The notes: generated by a model not told the origin, from the letters alone. DNA of 25,238 bases from Rikenellaceae bacterium (GCA_020859875.1 JAJBVJ010000233.1:1-25238); one strand, 5' to 3'. Counted from the stretch's first letter, positions 8,078 through 17,461 are shown. Made by a program: numbers and translations.

Positions 8078-10954
8078 TCAGTAGCTGTAAATATTGTCGT
8101 AGTAGGAGTTGCGCTTGTCGTATTTGAGGTCCTGCAGCACGGCCGATTTCACGCGTATGGTGAAACTCCAGCTTTTGCGGTACCCGACCGGCACCCAGCT
8201 AAGGCTCATCGTCCAGCAGTGCAGGTCGCGGTTGATGGAAACCACTCCCGGGGTCAGCTTGTTCTTCTCGAAGTCGTAACCGCCGCTGAAATTGACGCCC
8301 CATTTCGGGGTGGGGGTCACGGCGCCGTTGAAGCTCAGTGTCTGGTTGACCGAAGATGTCCGGCCCGGTTTGCTGTAACTGAACGAATAGCTGAACCCGA
8401 TATTCCACGGGATGTCGAAATCGTAGTATTGGTTGACCATCATCATCCGCCTCAATGCCGGGTCGACGATCCCCTGGTCGGCGAACATCGCTTCCTGTTC
8501 GATAGTGGGCATACCCGCGCTGTTTATGTCGTTCACCGCCCCCGAAGGGCCCTTGCTCGAATTGAACGAGTAGCCGAAAGAGGTAGATGCGCTCGTGAGC
8601 CTCACAAGCTTTCCTTCCCTGATAAGGAATTTATTTATCCTCGTCCCGTTCTCATCCAGGGCGTAGGGGTCAAGAGTGGCATTTACGTTCAGGCCCAGGT
8701 TCTTCACGATGGTCGTTCGAAGGCTCGCCGAAATGGTCGAGAGCTTAAACTGCTCGGCAAGGAAATTATAGGAGCCGCTCAATCGGAAATCGTCGATAAT
8801 CTTGATCTTCTTTTCCCCCGTGGTGTCCCTGTCGCTGCGTACCTTCATTTCGAGGTTGTTGGACAAACCGAAACTTATCGATGCCTGCTGACCCCTGCTC
8901 GGTACGCTGTAAGCATTGTCCTGATACGGGGAATAGATGCCGATGGTTCCGTCTTCGCTGGTCTGGATATTCTGATAGAAACCGTATTTAAGATCGCCGA
9001 AATCCGGTGCCCAAGAGGCGCTGATCGTTGGGGTCAGCACATGTCTGATCGCCTTTATTTTCGAATTCTCACCGAATTGAAACATCCCGTAGAGCTTCGT
9101 GGATGCCGATACGGAAACGCTGTAATTATATAGGCGGTAAAAGCCGTAAGTCGTGTCGGCCGTTATCTGCTGGGCAAGGTCGGGATCCCACTCCCGTTCT
9201 ATCTTGCGGAAGAACCACCGCTCGTTGTAGTTGAAGCTCGGGCTTACGTTCAGGTAGTTGAACAGGTTGAAAGAGGTAGAGACCGGGATAGTATGGTTCA
9301 CACCGCTCTTCATGTTTTTGAACATCTCTTCGGAGAAGAGATCCCTTTCGTGGACTTTCACGCTGTTGGTCATGGTGCCCGTATACTGCATCGAGATTTT
9401 CTCGTACCAGCGCTCCCTTCCCTGCGGGTTCTTCCTTTTGAAAGGATATATCCGCTGGATATTGAAGGCTACGTCGGGGAAGGTGAGCGAAACGGTAGTG
9501 TCGGGAGAGTACTGCGAATGCTGGAAACGCATAGACAGTGAGAAAGGTTTACCCGCCCACGTCTTGGAGTAAGATACGGACGAGTTGGTTTGCGAACTCA
9601 CATAGTCGTTAATATTGTTTGAGCCGTGCTTCGAGTAGCCGCTGGTCTGGAAATTGACGCTGGCGGCGAAGGTCGAGTTGGGGCGAAACTTCGAATCCTG
9701 GGTATGTGTCCACTGGATATTGAAATTATCCTGGTTGACATAGTCCGCACTTCCCTTCTCGCCTATAATATCTTTCGAAAACCGGGCATTCAGGCTGCCC
9801 GAATATTTGTAGCGCTTGATATAGCGGGAAGACAGTGACGCTTCCCACGATCCGAGGGTGTAATATCCCCCCAGGGCGGTTACGTCGATATAGTCGTTGA
9901 TGGCGAAATAATATCCACCTTCGCGGATGAAAAACCCCTTTACCGATTCTTCACCGTACGAGGGCATTATGAACCCAGATTTGGGCCCGCTCATTACCGG
10001 GAAGAAACCGAAAGGGATAAGCGGGAAATAGATCGGCACATCTTCCAGCACGAGGTAGGAAGGCCCGATAATTACCTTCTTCCCGGGGATGAGCCTCGCC
10101 TTGGTCATGGCAAGGTAAAAGTGGGGATGTTCGATATGGTCGCAGGTGGTATACTTCCCGCCGGCGATATTGACCGTATTGTCGGCCATTTTCTTTATGT
10201 CCCGCCCGATTATGTAGCCGTCCCCCTCCTGGGTGGCGGCGTTTTTTGTCTTTCCGATCTTGGATTCCAGATTATATACGAGGGTATCACCTGTGTAGAG
10301 GGAGCCCCCTTCCATAAACTCGGGGCGCGTCCATACCCCCGTGGAATCGTCCTGGCGGCCGATGGCAATTATCTTTTTGGTCTCGAGGTCTGCCTCGATA
10401 AAGTCGGCCTTCAGGTTTAGGTTCTGGTAGTCGATGTCGCCCTGCTCGTAGATGTAGACCTTTTTGAGTCGCGCCTTATATATCAGCGAGTCCTTATTCT
10501 TTCCGTAAATTATATCGTCGAGGAATCCGCCGCTGGAATGGATGGTGTCTCCCGCAATGGAATCCTCGGGGATAATGACCAGATGGTCGGTGGTATCCAC
10601 TATCACCGAATCCGGGAAGAAGCTCTCGGGCAGGAATTGTGTCCTTGGATTCAGAGTGGTGTCCCGGTGGTAGGGCGTCTCTATGGTGAGTGAATCGTAC
10701 GGATTCCTATCGTCGATACTTTGCCTGGGGGTGTCGGGCGGATTGGCCGGATTGAGGTTCGAACTCGGAGCATTGGGATTGAATCCGGTCGAGTCCCATT
10801 CGGGGCTCGGCACCGCGACATCCTCGGGAAGCGGGGGCGGATTCTGGAAAGAAGAGCCTTCATATATACCGTTAAGGGACGTCCCGAAAACGAGATGTCC
10901 CCACAGGGCGAATGCCGCGACGGCTATGAGGTATTTGAGCCCTTTCTTAATCAA
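8078..10954 (-). CDS. lptD: LPS-assembly outer-membrane protein LptD-like
   Basis: This encodes 958 residues. LptD is the barrel that, with LptE, inserts lipopolysaccharide into the outer leaflet. A signal peptide spans about 1-23. A proline/asparagine-rich linker (about 35-110) is typical of Bacteroidetes versions. Residues about 150-290 form the LptA/OstA-like beta-jellyroll ('YNLESKIGKTKNAATQEGDGYIIG'). Residues about 290-958 form the barrel, opening with 'VPIYFPLIPFGFFPVMSGPKSGFIMPSYG', a family signature, and rich in alternating aromatic strands. The start is TTG at 10954: a stop lies a few codons upstream in frame and there is no ATG near the signal peptide, so a TTG start is the best reading. 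The gene is divergent from the amidase gene. No cysteine pairs resembling those of E. coli LptD are evident. Confidence 0.93.
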   Translation of the reverse strand: MIKKGLKYLIAVAAFALWGHLVFGTSLNGIYEGSSFQNPPPLPEDVAVPSPEWDSTGFNPNAPSSNLNPANPPDTPRQSIDDRNPYDSLTIETPYHRDTTLNPRTQFLPESFFPDSVIVDTTDHLVIIPEDSIAGDTIHSSGGFLDDIIYGKNKDSLIYKARLKKVYIYEQGDIDYQNLNLKADFIEADLETKKIIAIGRQDDSTGVWTRPEFMEGGSLYTGDTLVYNLESKIGKTKNAATQEGDGYIIGRDIKKMADNTVNIAGGKYTTCDHIEHPHFYLAMTKARLIPGKKVIIGPSYLVLEDVPIYFPLIPFGFFPVMSGPKSGFIMPSYGEESVKGFFIREGGYYFAINDYIDVTALGGYYTLGSWEASLSSRYIKRYKYSGSLNARFSKDIIGEKGSADYVNQDNFNIQWTHTQDSKFRPNSTFAASVNFQTSGYSKHGSNNINDYVSSQTNSSVSYSKTWAGKPFSLSMRFQHSQYSPDTTVSLTFPDVAFNIQRIYPFKRKNPQGRERWYEKISMQYTGTMTNSVKVHERDLFSEEMFKNMKSGVNHTIPVSTSFNLFNYLNVSPSFNYNERWFFRKIEREWDPDLAQQITADTTYGFYRLYNYSVSVSASTKLYGMFQFGENSKIKAIRHVLTPTISASWAPDFGDLKYGFYQNIQTSEDGTIGIYSPYQDNAYSVPSRGQQASISFGLSNNLEMKVRSDRDTTGEKKIKIIDDFRLSGSYNFLAEQFKLSTISASLRTTIVKNLGLNVNATLDPYALDENGTRINKFLIREGKLVRLTSASTSFGYSFNSSKGPSGAVNDINSAGMPTIEQEAMFADQGIVDPALRRMMMVNQYYDFDIPWNIGFSYSFSYSKPGRTSSVNQTLSFNGAVTPTPKWGVNFSGGYDFEKNKLTPGVVSINRDLHCWTMSLSWVPVGYRKSWSFTIRVKSAVLQDLKYDKRNSYYDNIYSY

Positions 10955-10970
10955 ATTGCCGAAAATTTAT

Positions 10971-10979
10971 TACCTTTGC
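10971..10979 (+). promoter_or_regulatory. -7 box of the amidase transcript
   Basis: TACCTTTGC is a full match to the Bacteroidetes TAnnTTTGC box. Transcription would begin near 10985, about 100 bases ahead of the ATG at 11084. No convincing -33 element is present at the usual spacing. On the opposite strand, TTTG (10994-10991) and TAAATTTT (10969-10962), 21 bp apart, are a weaker candidate for lptD, but that would leave almost no leader before its TTG. Confidence 0.5.
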
Positions 10980-10994
10980 CGACAAGTCGGCAAA
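10975..10994. promoter_or_regulatory. 9-2-9 palindrome in the lptD/amidase divergent promoter
   Basis: TTTGCCGAC (10975-10983) and GTCGGCAAA (10986-10994) are exact inverted repeats separated by AA. The left arm overlaps the TACCTTTGC box of the plus-strand promoter, and the right arm provides a TTTG on the minus strand. The symmetry and position suit a dimeric regulator controlling both directions; no regulator gene is adjacent. Confidence 0.45.
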
Positions 10995-11083
10995 AACGGG
11001 AAAACCTCGTCCGGCGGTGCTTTGAACGCAGTTTTTCGACATCAAAAGTAGTCAAAAAATTAGAGATACATTAATTTGCTCCG

Positions 11084-12223
11084 ATGAAAGTTCCCTCCTA
11101 TCCGGTAATTGTCTGCCTAACGTGCACGTTGGTATTTTTGTTGTGCGGGGCGACCTTCGCGGGCGGGCAAAATTACTCGGCGGTAAAGACGATCGTGATC
11201 GACCCTGGTCACGGAGGTACCGATCCGGGAACCACCTACGGAAAAACATACGAAAAAGATATTGTACTCAGCGTATCGAAAAAACTCGGAGCGCTGATCC
11301 AAAAGCACCTTCCGGACGTCAAGGTCATTTATACCCGGGAGACGGATGTGCTCATACCGCTTGCAAAAAGGGGTGATATTGCAAACGAAGCCAAGGCAGA
11401 CCTTTTTATATCGATACATGTGGATGCCGTGGAGAAAAACGCCCCCTCGGGTTCGATAGTCCTGGTAATGGGAGAAGGCCATTATGAAAGAAACCTCGAT
11501 GTCACCATGAGGGAGAACGGCGTTGTGGTATATGAAGACGATTACACGACAAAATACCAGGGCTTCGTACCTAACGACCCCGAGAGCTATATAATGTTCT
11601 CCCTGATGCAGTATGTCCACCAGGAACAGAGTATGCGGCTTGCCGATATCATACAGGAGCGTTACAAGAAGGAAACACCCATTCCGGTATTGGGTGCCCG
11701 CCAGCAGCCCATACTCGTGCTTTGGAAAACCACCATGCCCAGCGTCCTTGTAGAATTGGGATTCCTTCCGAATGACCACGACCGTAAGGTGCTGACTTCG
11801 GACTCCGGACAGAATAAGATCGCCGCCGCGCTGTTCAATGCAATTAGCGAATATAAAAGCCGGGTGGAAAACAACGGCCGGACGATACTCGTCGAGGAGG
11901 GGAGCGCCCCGTCGGGCAGTGTACCCGCCAACGCTGCTGCGGTGTCGGCACAGGGCCCCGTAGTATATATGATCCAGGTCTGCAGTTCACGCACCCGCCT
12001 TGGTCACAACGGAAGTGTATTGAAACCGCACAAAAATCTGGGAATCACCGAAAGGACGGTAGACGGATTATATAAATATTACGTGGGTTCGTGTTCGACC
12101 TACGAGGAGGCCTCCACTCTCCAGAAGAAAGTGAGGGAGCAGACCTCCGATGCGTTCGTAGTTGCTTTCCGGGGCGGGGTTCAGATTCCGGTTTCAGAGG
12201 CAAGAAGTATTACGGACCGGTAA
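11084..12223 (+). CDS. N-acetylmuramoyl-L-alanine amidase (Amidase_3) with C-terminal SPOR-like domain
   Basis: This encodes 379 residues from the ATG at 11084. A signal peptide covers about 1-26 ('FLLCGATFAGGQ'). The amidase domain (about 33-255) has all expected zinc and catalytic residues: His43 in DPGHGG, Glu57 in YEKDIVL, His112 in SIHVDA, and Glu224 in VLVELGFLPN. It would cut the bond between MurNAc and the stem peptide, the step used in daughter-cell separation. Residues about 298-372 ('VYMIQVCSSRTRLG ... YYVGSCSTYEEASTLQKKVRE') look like a SPOR domain, which binds denuded septal glycan. This domain order resembles other Bacteroidetes AmiC-type enzymes. It is the first gene of a plus-strand run continuing into the MCE gene 63 bp later. 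Confidence 0.93.
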   Translation: MKVPSYPVIVCLTCTLVFLLCGATFAGGQNYSAVKTIVIDPGHGGTDPGTTYGKTYEKDIVLSVSKKLGALIQKHLPDVKVIYTRETDVLIPLAKRGDIANEAKADLFISIHVDAVEKNAPSGSIVLVMGEGHYERNLDVTMRENGVVVYEDDYTTKYQGFVPNDPESYIMFSLMQYVHQEQSMRLADIIQERYKKETPIPVLGARQQPILVLWKTTMPSVLVELGFLPNDHDRKVLTSDSGQNKIAAALFNAISEYKSRVENNGRTILVEEGSAPSGSVPANAAAVSAQGPVVYMIQVCSSRTRLGHNGSVLKPHKNLGITERTVDGLYKYYVGSCSTYEEASTLQKKVREQTSDAFVVAFRGGVQIPVSEARSITDR

Positions 12224-12237
12224 AAATAGGATTAATT

Positions 12238-12268
12238 ATTGCCCGGGGTCCACATGGCGCAGGGCAAT
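12238..12268 (+). other. Hairpin between amidase and MCE genes
   Basis: ATTGCCC (12238-12244) and GGGCAAT (12262-12268) can pair around a 17-nt loop in the gap between the two genes. There is no U-run, so it is not a normal terminator. It may affect message stability or be chance. Confidence 0.25.
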
Positions 12269-12286
12269 TAAGGAAAAAAAGTGAAT

Positions 12287-13225
12287 ATGAAACTCAGGAG
12301 TGAAGTAAAGGTCGGCATATTTGCATTGATTACGCTCGTCTGCCTCTACTGGGGAATAAATTTCCTCAAAGGACAGGACCTGTTCAAACGCAACAGCCTA
12401 TATTATGCCTCATACGATGAAGTAAACGGGCTTCAGAAATCCGGTTCGGTCATGGTCAAAGGATTCAAGATAGGTCTTATAAGCGACATTAAGTACGACC
12501 CGCAGAGATCGGATAAGATAATTGTAGAGATGAGTATCCGTTCGAAGTACAAAATACCGGAAAACTCTACGGCAAAGATATTCAGCGACGGATTGCTGGG
12601 AGGGAAGGCGATCGAGATCGAGTTCGGTTCCTCGCAAAGGTATGTGCACAGCGGCGATACCATCCGCTCTTATGCCGACCACGGGATGCTCGGATTCTCG
12701 GGGTCGGATATAGAATTTATCAAGCAGAAGGCGGGTTCGCTAATAAACGACCTGACGGCGACCCTCGAGAGCATCAATAAACTCGTCGAAGGAAATACGG
12801 AAAGTATTACACGGATCTTTTCCAATCTCGCCGGGGTCACGGGCTCGCTCAATACCGTCCTCAGTTCGGAACAGGGTTCGCTGAAAGGTATCATAGGTGA
12901 TATAAACGACCTGTCTGCAACCCTTAGAAATAACACCGGACGCATAGACAATATATTGGAAAATGTAGAAGGGTTCACCGATTCCCTGCGCAGTACGAAT
13001 CTGCCCGAACTTATCGATAACCTATCTGTCACACTTATACAATTCAATAACCTCATCGGGGATGTCAACCATGGTGAAGGATCGATCGGTAAGCTCCTAA
13101 AGGACGAAGACCTCTACGACTCGCTTGTCGAAGCCTCTGCGAACCTGGCACGCCTTCTGGAAGATGTCAAGGAGAATCCCGCCCGTTACGTAAATATTTC
13201 CGTATTCGGCGGTAAGAAAAAATAA
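12287..13225 (+). CDS. MCE-family (MlaD-like) lipid-transport protein
   Basis: This encodes 312 residues from the ATG at 12287. A GTG two codons earlier (12281) is an alternative with an AGGA six bases before it, but 'MKLRSEVKVGIF' is the usual family start. One N-terminal membrane helix (about 9-27) anchors it in the inner membrane. The MCE domain follows (about 33-115: 'YYASYDEVNGLQKSGSVMVKGFKIGLI', then 'STAKIFSDGLLGGKAIEIEFG'). A long helical tail (about 135-300) may extend across the periplasm. MCE proteins form hexameric rings that carry phospholipids between membranes, usually with an MlaE permease and MlaF ATPase; neither is in this window. Position after the cell-wall amidase and opposite lptD fits an envelope-maintenance cluster. 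Confidence 0.92.
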   Translation: MKLRSEVKVGIFALITLVCLYWGINFLKGQDLFKRNSLYYASYDEVNGLQKSGSVMVKGFKIGLISDIKYDPQRSDKIIVEMSIRSKYKIPENSTAKIFSDGLLGGKAIEIEFGSSQRYVHSGDTIRSYADHGMLGFSGSDIEFIKQKAGSLINDLTATLESINKLVEGNTESITRIFSNLAGVTGSLNTVLSSEQGSLKGIIGDINDLSATLRNNTGRIDNILENVEGFTDSLRSTNLPELIDNLSVTLIQFNNLIGDVNHGEGSIGKLLKDEDLYDSLVEASANLARLLEDVKENPARYVNISVFGGKKK

Positions 13226-13338
13226 ACGGTGAATAAGGATAAAAACCTAAACTCTTCTGCGGCCGGCAAAAGAGCGGACATTTGTGGTTTACACGGGGCC
13301 GGGCCGGTCGATCGAACCGAATCTCAGAATTTTTCATC

Positions 13339-15813
13339 ATGGAAATAGGCAGTAAACTGGGTTTCGACCGGATACGCGAACAGGTCGAGGCCCTTTGCAC
13401 AACGCAGGGCGCCAGGGATATATTTGCCGGTGAGGGATTCTCGTGCGACCGGGCCGAGGTCGAGTACAGGCTTGGAGTATGCAGTGAGATGTCTTATGCC
13501 CTGACTATGGAGAGCGGCTTTCCCACCGGGGAATATTACGATATAAACCCGGTAGTGGACAAAGCCCGCATCGAGGGGACATTCCTCGAGACGGAGGAGC
13601 TGGCTCTGCTAAAGGCTGCGCTCACCCTTATAAGCGGCATACGGGATTTCTTCGTGGGACGCGGGGAATCGAGTTATCCGCTGCTGCGGCCCCTTGCCGT
13701 CGCGGTGGAACCCTACGGCTGGATCGCCGCAAGGATCGACCGCATTATAGACCGCCACGGGAATATAAAGGACGACGCATCGCCGGAACTGGCCGAAATC
13801 CGGCGTGATATGCGGGCCCGCGAGGGGCAGGTATCCAAACGCCTTCGGTCGATTCTGGCCCAGGCCCGCTCGGCGGGTATCGTCGATGGAGAGGCTTCGG
13901 TCTCCATCCGCGAAGGAAGGGCCGTCATTCCCGTTACGGCTTCCAACAAGCGCAAACTTCCCGGAATCGTCCACGACGAGTCGTCTACGGGTAAGACCGT
14001 ATATATCGAACCTGCCGAGATCGTGGAGCTCAACAACGAGATGAGGGAACTCGAGTATAGCCAGCGCCGGGAAATCGTCCGGCTGCTCACCGAATTTACC
14101 GACTCGATAAGGCCCGAACTCGACGGTATATCGGCCAGCGGCCTGTTTCTGGTGTCGATGGATCTGATCCGTGCCAAGGCACGTTTCGCCTCGGCAAACG
14201 GATGCGTTGCACCGCTGATTTCCGACGACGGGGTGCTCGAACTTCGAAGTGCCCGCCACCCGCTGCTCGAGCAGAACCTTAAAAAAGAGGGTCGCCGGAT
14301 CGTCCCGCTCGATATGGTACTCACCCGTCGGAAACGAATTTTAATTATTTCGGGGCCCAATGCCGGCGGTAAATCGGTTTGCCTCAAAACGGTGGGCCTG
14401 CTCCAGATAATGCTCCAGCATGGGCTCCCGGTGCCGGTGCTCGAAAATTCTCAGTTCCCGCTCTTCGAATCCATATTTGTGGATATCGGTGACGAGCAGT
14501 CCATCGACAACGACCTCAGCACATATAGTTCCCACCTGCTCAATATGAAAAGGATGGTGCAGGGGGCGGGAGAAAAATCTTTGATACTGATAGATGAATT
14601 CGGCACGGGAACCGAACCCGTAATCGGCGGTGCTATCGCAGAGGCCCTGCTGGAAGATTTCGAGAAAAAAGGGTGCTACGGTGTGATCACGACCCACTAT
14701 TCCAACCTAAAATATTATGCCTCCAATGCCGAAGGAGTGGTGAACGGGGCTATGACCTTCGATGTACAGAATATCCGTCCGCTCTTTAAACTCGAAATGG
14801 GTATGCCGGGAAGTTCCTTCGCCATCGAGATCGCCCGAAAGACGGGCCTTCCGGAAGCAATCATAAAAAAGGCCGCGGAAAATGCGGGCAGCGACCGGGT
14901 TAATCTGGAACGCCTGCTGCGCGAAGTCGCCCGCGACCGTCGCTACTGGGAGCAGAAGCGCGAGAGGATACGTGTCGCCGACCGAAAGGTCGGGGAGCTG
15001 GAGCAAAAATATGCCCTTCAGCTGGAGGATATCCGCCGCCAGCGCACACAGATCATCAGGGAGGCCAAAGACCGTGCGGCAAAGATAACCGACGAGGCCA
15101 ACAGGATCATCGAAAGTGCCGTGCGGGATATACGGGAGTCGCAAGCCGACAAAGATACGACCATCCTGGTCCGGCGCAATATTGAACAATTCCGTGAAAA
15201 CCTGACGGACGAAGATTCCGGGAGTGAAACCTCGCGGATCGACCGTGAGATGGAAAAGATCGAACGCCGCCGTCAAAAACGCGAGCAGAGACGGGGAGAG
15301 AAAAAATCCGAATCTTCCGGCCGGGAACAGGAAATATTGCCATCGGTGCCGGTGGTGGGCAGCAAAGTAAAGATGGATGGCCAGCTGGTGGCCGGGGAGG
15401 TTATGGAAATAAAGGGAAAAAGGGCGACCGTGGCTTTCGGACAGATAACCACCCGGGTGGCCCTGGACAAACTGACCGTCGTTTCCAATTCCGAGTTCCG
15501 CAAACAGCATAAACCCACAGCCCCCACCGTAAAGGTCAGCACCGATGTTGAAAAGCGAAAACTAAATTTCTCACAGAATATAGACCTGCGCGGAATGCGC
15601 GCTGCGGAGGCTTTGGAGCGGGTCGAGGATTTTATCGACGATGCGATTATGGTCGGTGCTTCCCAAGTGAGAATACTCCACGGGAAAGGGACGGGAGCGC
15701 TAAAGGAGGAGATAAGGCGCTACCTGCGCACTGTCGATCTGGTGATCTCGGCCGCAGACGAGCATGTGGAGCAGGGCGGGGCCGGAATCACGGTAGTAAA
15801 GCTCGATGTCTGA
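13339..15813 (+). CDS. mutS2: Endonuclease MutS2
   Basis: This encodes 824 residues from the ATG at 13339, which begins the conserved 'MEIGSKLGFDRIREQVEALC'. A frame start 19 codons earlier (TGTGG region, 13282) would add residues without homology. The MutS-type clamp and core (about 1-310) precede the ATPase: Walker A G339-PNAGGK-S346, Walker B 'LILIDEFG' with Asp419-Glu420. A long coiled coil spans about 510-640. The C-terminus carries a Smr nuclease domain with 'DLRGMR' and H781-GKGTG. MutS2 lacks the mismatch-recognition domain of MutS and, in studied species, suppresses recombination or rescues collided ribosomes. Spacing of 113 bp from the MCE gene leaves room for its own promoter, but I see no clear box. 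Confidence 0.95.
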   Translation: MEIGSKLGFDRIREQVEALCTTQGARDIFAGEGFSCDRAEVEYRLGVCSEMSYALTMESGFPTGEYYDINPVVDKARIEGTFLETEELALLKAALTLISGIRDFFVGRGESSYPLLRPLAVAVEPYGWIAARIDRIIDRHGNIKDDASPELAEIRRDMRAREGQVSKRLRSILAQARSAGIVDGEASVSIREGRAVIPVTASNKRKLPGIVHDESSTGKTVYIEPAEIVELNNEMRELEYSQRREIVRLLTEFTDSIRPELDGISASGLFLVSMDLIRAKARFASANGCVAPLISDDGVLELRSARHPLLEQNLKKEGRRIVPLDMVLTRRKRILIISGPNAGGKSVCLKTVGLLQIMLQHGLPVPVLENSQFPLFESIFVDIGDEQSIDNDLSTYSSHLLNMKRMVQGAGEKSLILIDEFGTGTEPVIGGAIAEALLEDFEKKGCYGVITTHYSNLKYYASNAEGVVNGAMTFDVQNIRPLFKLEMGMPGSSFAIEIARKTGLPEAIIKKAAENAGSDRVNLERLLREVARDRRYWEQKRERIRVADRKVGELEQKYALQLEDIRRQRTQIIREAKDRAAKITDEANRIIESAVRDIRESQADKDTTILVRRNIEQFRENLTDEDSGSETSRIDREMEKIERRRQKREQRRGEKKSESSGREQEILPSVPVVGSKVKMDGQLVAGEVMEIKGKRATVAFGQITTRVALDKLTVVSNSEFRKQHKPTAPTVKVSTDVEKRKLNFSQNIDLRGMRAAEALERVEDFIDDAIMVGASQVRILHGKGTGALKEEIRRYLRTVDLVISAADEHVEQGGAGITVVKLDV

Positions 15814-15822
15814 AATTCTGAA

Positions 15823-15853
15823 TCCCACGCAGTTAAAACTCTCGTGTGTGGGA
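15823..15853 (+). other. Inverted repeat after mutS2
   Basis: TCCCACGC (15823-15830) and GTGTGGGA (15846-15853) pair over 8 bp with one G-U pair around a 15-nt loop, 10 bp past the mutS2 stop. A T-rich stretch (15867-15876) begins 14 bases later, too far for a standard intrinsic terminator. It may be a weak terminator or processing site before the transporter gene. Confidence 0.3.
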
Positions 15854-15909
15854 GAAGGCCGGCTGGTTTTGTTTTTGTATAATTTTCTTTCCGATTATTC
15901 GCAGAATAG

Positions 15910-17319
15910 ATGGCAGATAAAATAAAGGAGGTAGGCCGTAAAAATATAGATTCCCGCGATGCCCGAAGGGGGCTGGTTGTGCTTTGCTGCGCCGCATTCC
16001 TGGTGCCCTTCATGGGCTCGTCGCTCAATCTGGCCCTTCCCCGGATCGGGACCCAATTCGGCATGAATGCCGTTATGCTCACCTGGATGGCCACGGCTTA
16101 TATTATTTCCACCGCAATATTCCAGATCCCTTTCGCCCGGGTAGCCGATATAGTGGGACGAAGGAAGGTCTTTATGCTCGGCATCATATTCTTCGTGATA
16201 TGTACCGTGGCTTGCGCTTTCGCTCCCAACGGGCATACCCTCATTTTACTCCGATTCCTCTCCGGTATCGGCAGTGCCATGGTATTCGGGACTAACATCG
16301 CCATACTGACCTCCCTCTTCCCGCCCGAAAGACGGGCCTATGCACTCGGTATAAATGCAGCCGTGGTCTACGCCGCTCTGGCCGCAGGGCCTTTCTTCGG
16401 GGGGCTTCTCACCCACTATTTCGGATGGCATTCCATTTTCATATTCCCGGCCTTACTGGGCCTTGCAGTGCTGCTGCTCGCCCACTTCCTGCTCAAAGGG
16501 GAGTGGACGGAGGCCAAAGGGGAAAAGTTCGACATTACCGGAAGCCTGCTTTACGGGATCGGACTGGGTACTTTGATCTACGGGTTTACCTCTCTGCCCA
16601 AAACCGAAGGGATCGTTTTGCTGGGGGTCGGGATAGTTTCATTGGCGCTCTTCGGGTGGTACGAGCTGCACCACCGTTCCCCGGTCTTCAATCTGAGATT
16701 ATTCACGGGTAATAAAGTGTTTACTCTCTCGTCGCTGGCCGCCCTGATCAATTATGCCGCTACGGCCGGTATCGCCTTTATGCTCAGTCTCTACCTGCAA
16801 TACGTCAGGGGACTTGAAGCGAGCAATGCCGGGTTGATCCTTATAAGCCAGGCTGTGGTGCAATCGGTATTTTCGCTGCTGGCCGGTAAACTGTCACGGC
16901 ATTTCGAACCCTCTAAACTTGCGACTGCCGGGATGGTCGTCATAGTGGCGGGGCTGGTGGGCCTGGTATTTCTTTCGATGACGACCCCATACTGGATAAT
17001 AATCCTGCTGCTGATGCTTCTGGGTGTGGGATTCGGGATATTTTCATCGCCCAATACGAACGTTATCATGGGATCGGTAGACAGGAAGGATTATTCGGCC
17101 GCCTCGGCCGCAACCGGGACGATGCGCCTTACGGGCCAGGCAGTAAGTATGGGTATCGCGGGAATGGCCATCTCTTTCCATGTGGGCACCAACACCATAA
17201 CCCCGCCGCTGTTCCCGGCTTTTATGGATAGTCTGAGAACGGCATTTCTGATATTCATAGCGCTCTGCATCGTCGGCATATTCGCTTCCACCGCGCGGGT
17301 ATCAAGGCACAGCGGTTAG
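15910..17319 (+). CDS. MFS drug/metabolite efflux transporter, DHA2 (14-TM) type
   Basis: This encodes 469 residues with about 14 hydrophobic segments, the count of the EmrB/QacA (DHA2) group of proton-driven exporters. MFS motif A is visible between helices 2 and 3 as 'ARVADIVGRRK' (76-86). 'AGPFFGGLL' near residues 158-166 fits motif C, the antiporter motif. A conserved acidic/loop region 'LPRIGTQFG' follows helix 1. The substrate cannot be inferred; related pumps export drugs, dyes or bile salts. There is no EmrA-like adaptor gene nearby. The gene follows mutS2 by 96 bp on the same strand and is the last of the plus-strand run. Confidence 0.92.
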   Translation: MADKIKEVGRKNIDSRDARRGLVVLCCAAFLVPFMGSSLNLALPRIGTQFGMNAVMLTWMATAYIISTAIFQIPFARVADIVGRRKVFMLGIIFFVICTVACAFAPNGHTLILLRFLSGIGSAMVFGTNIAILTSLFPPERRAYALGINAAVVYAALAAGPFFGGLLTHYFGWHSIFIFPALLGLAVLLLAHFLLKGEWTEAKGEKFDITGSLLYGIGLGTLIYGFTSLPKTEGIVLLGVGIVSLALFGWYELHHRSPVFNLRLFTGNKVFTLSSLAALINYAATAGIAFMLSLYLQYVRGLEASNAGLILISQAVVQSVFSLLAGKLSRHFEPSKLATAGMVVIVAGLVGLVFLSMTTPYWIIILLLMLLGVGFGIFSSPNTNVIMGSVDRKDYSAASAATGTMRLTGQAVSMGIAGMAISFHVGTNTITPPLFPAFMDSLRTAFLIFIALCIVGIFASTARVSRHSG

Positions 17320-17439
17320 CTGCTGAACCCGAATAACCGGTCAGTCCACAAATCGGTGCTGCCGTTTTTCCGGAATTACGATATAGGAACAATAATTCAA
17401 CGTAAATTACAATTAATGTATATTTATATTTTATAATCT

Positions 17440-17461
17440 ATCGCTTACGGCAAAAAGCGAT
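17440..17461. promoter_or_regulatory. Inverted repeat at the -33 region of the HTH regulator gene
   Basis: ATCGCTT (17440-17446) and AAGCGAT (17455-17461) are exact inverted repeats with an 8-nt centre. The right arm overlaps the ATTG -33 element at 17460-17463. The placement fits a repressor or autoregulatory site for the gene at 17565. Confidence 0.4.

Noticed and set aside
8054..9133. 359-codon open frame on the plus strand
   Set aside because: It lies antisense to the lptD barrel region, has no recognisable domain or signal, and follows the codon structure of lptD.
10755..10775. GGTTCGAAC, like a tRNA T-loop
   Set aside because: It lies inside the lptD coding region, with no acceptor stem or other tRNA arms around it.
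14707..15510. 267-codon open frame on the minus strand
   Set aside because: It is antisense to the mutS2 coiled-coil and Smr region, whose motifs are clear.
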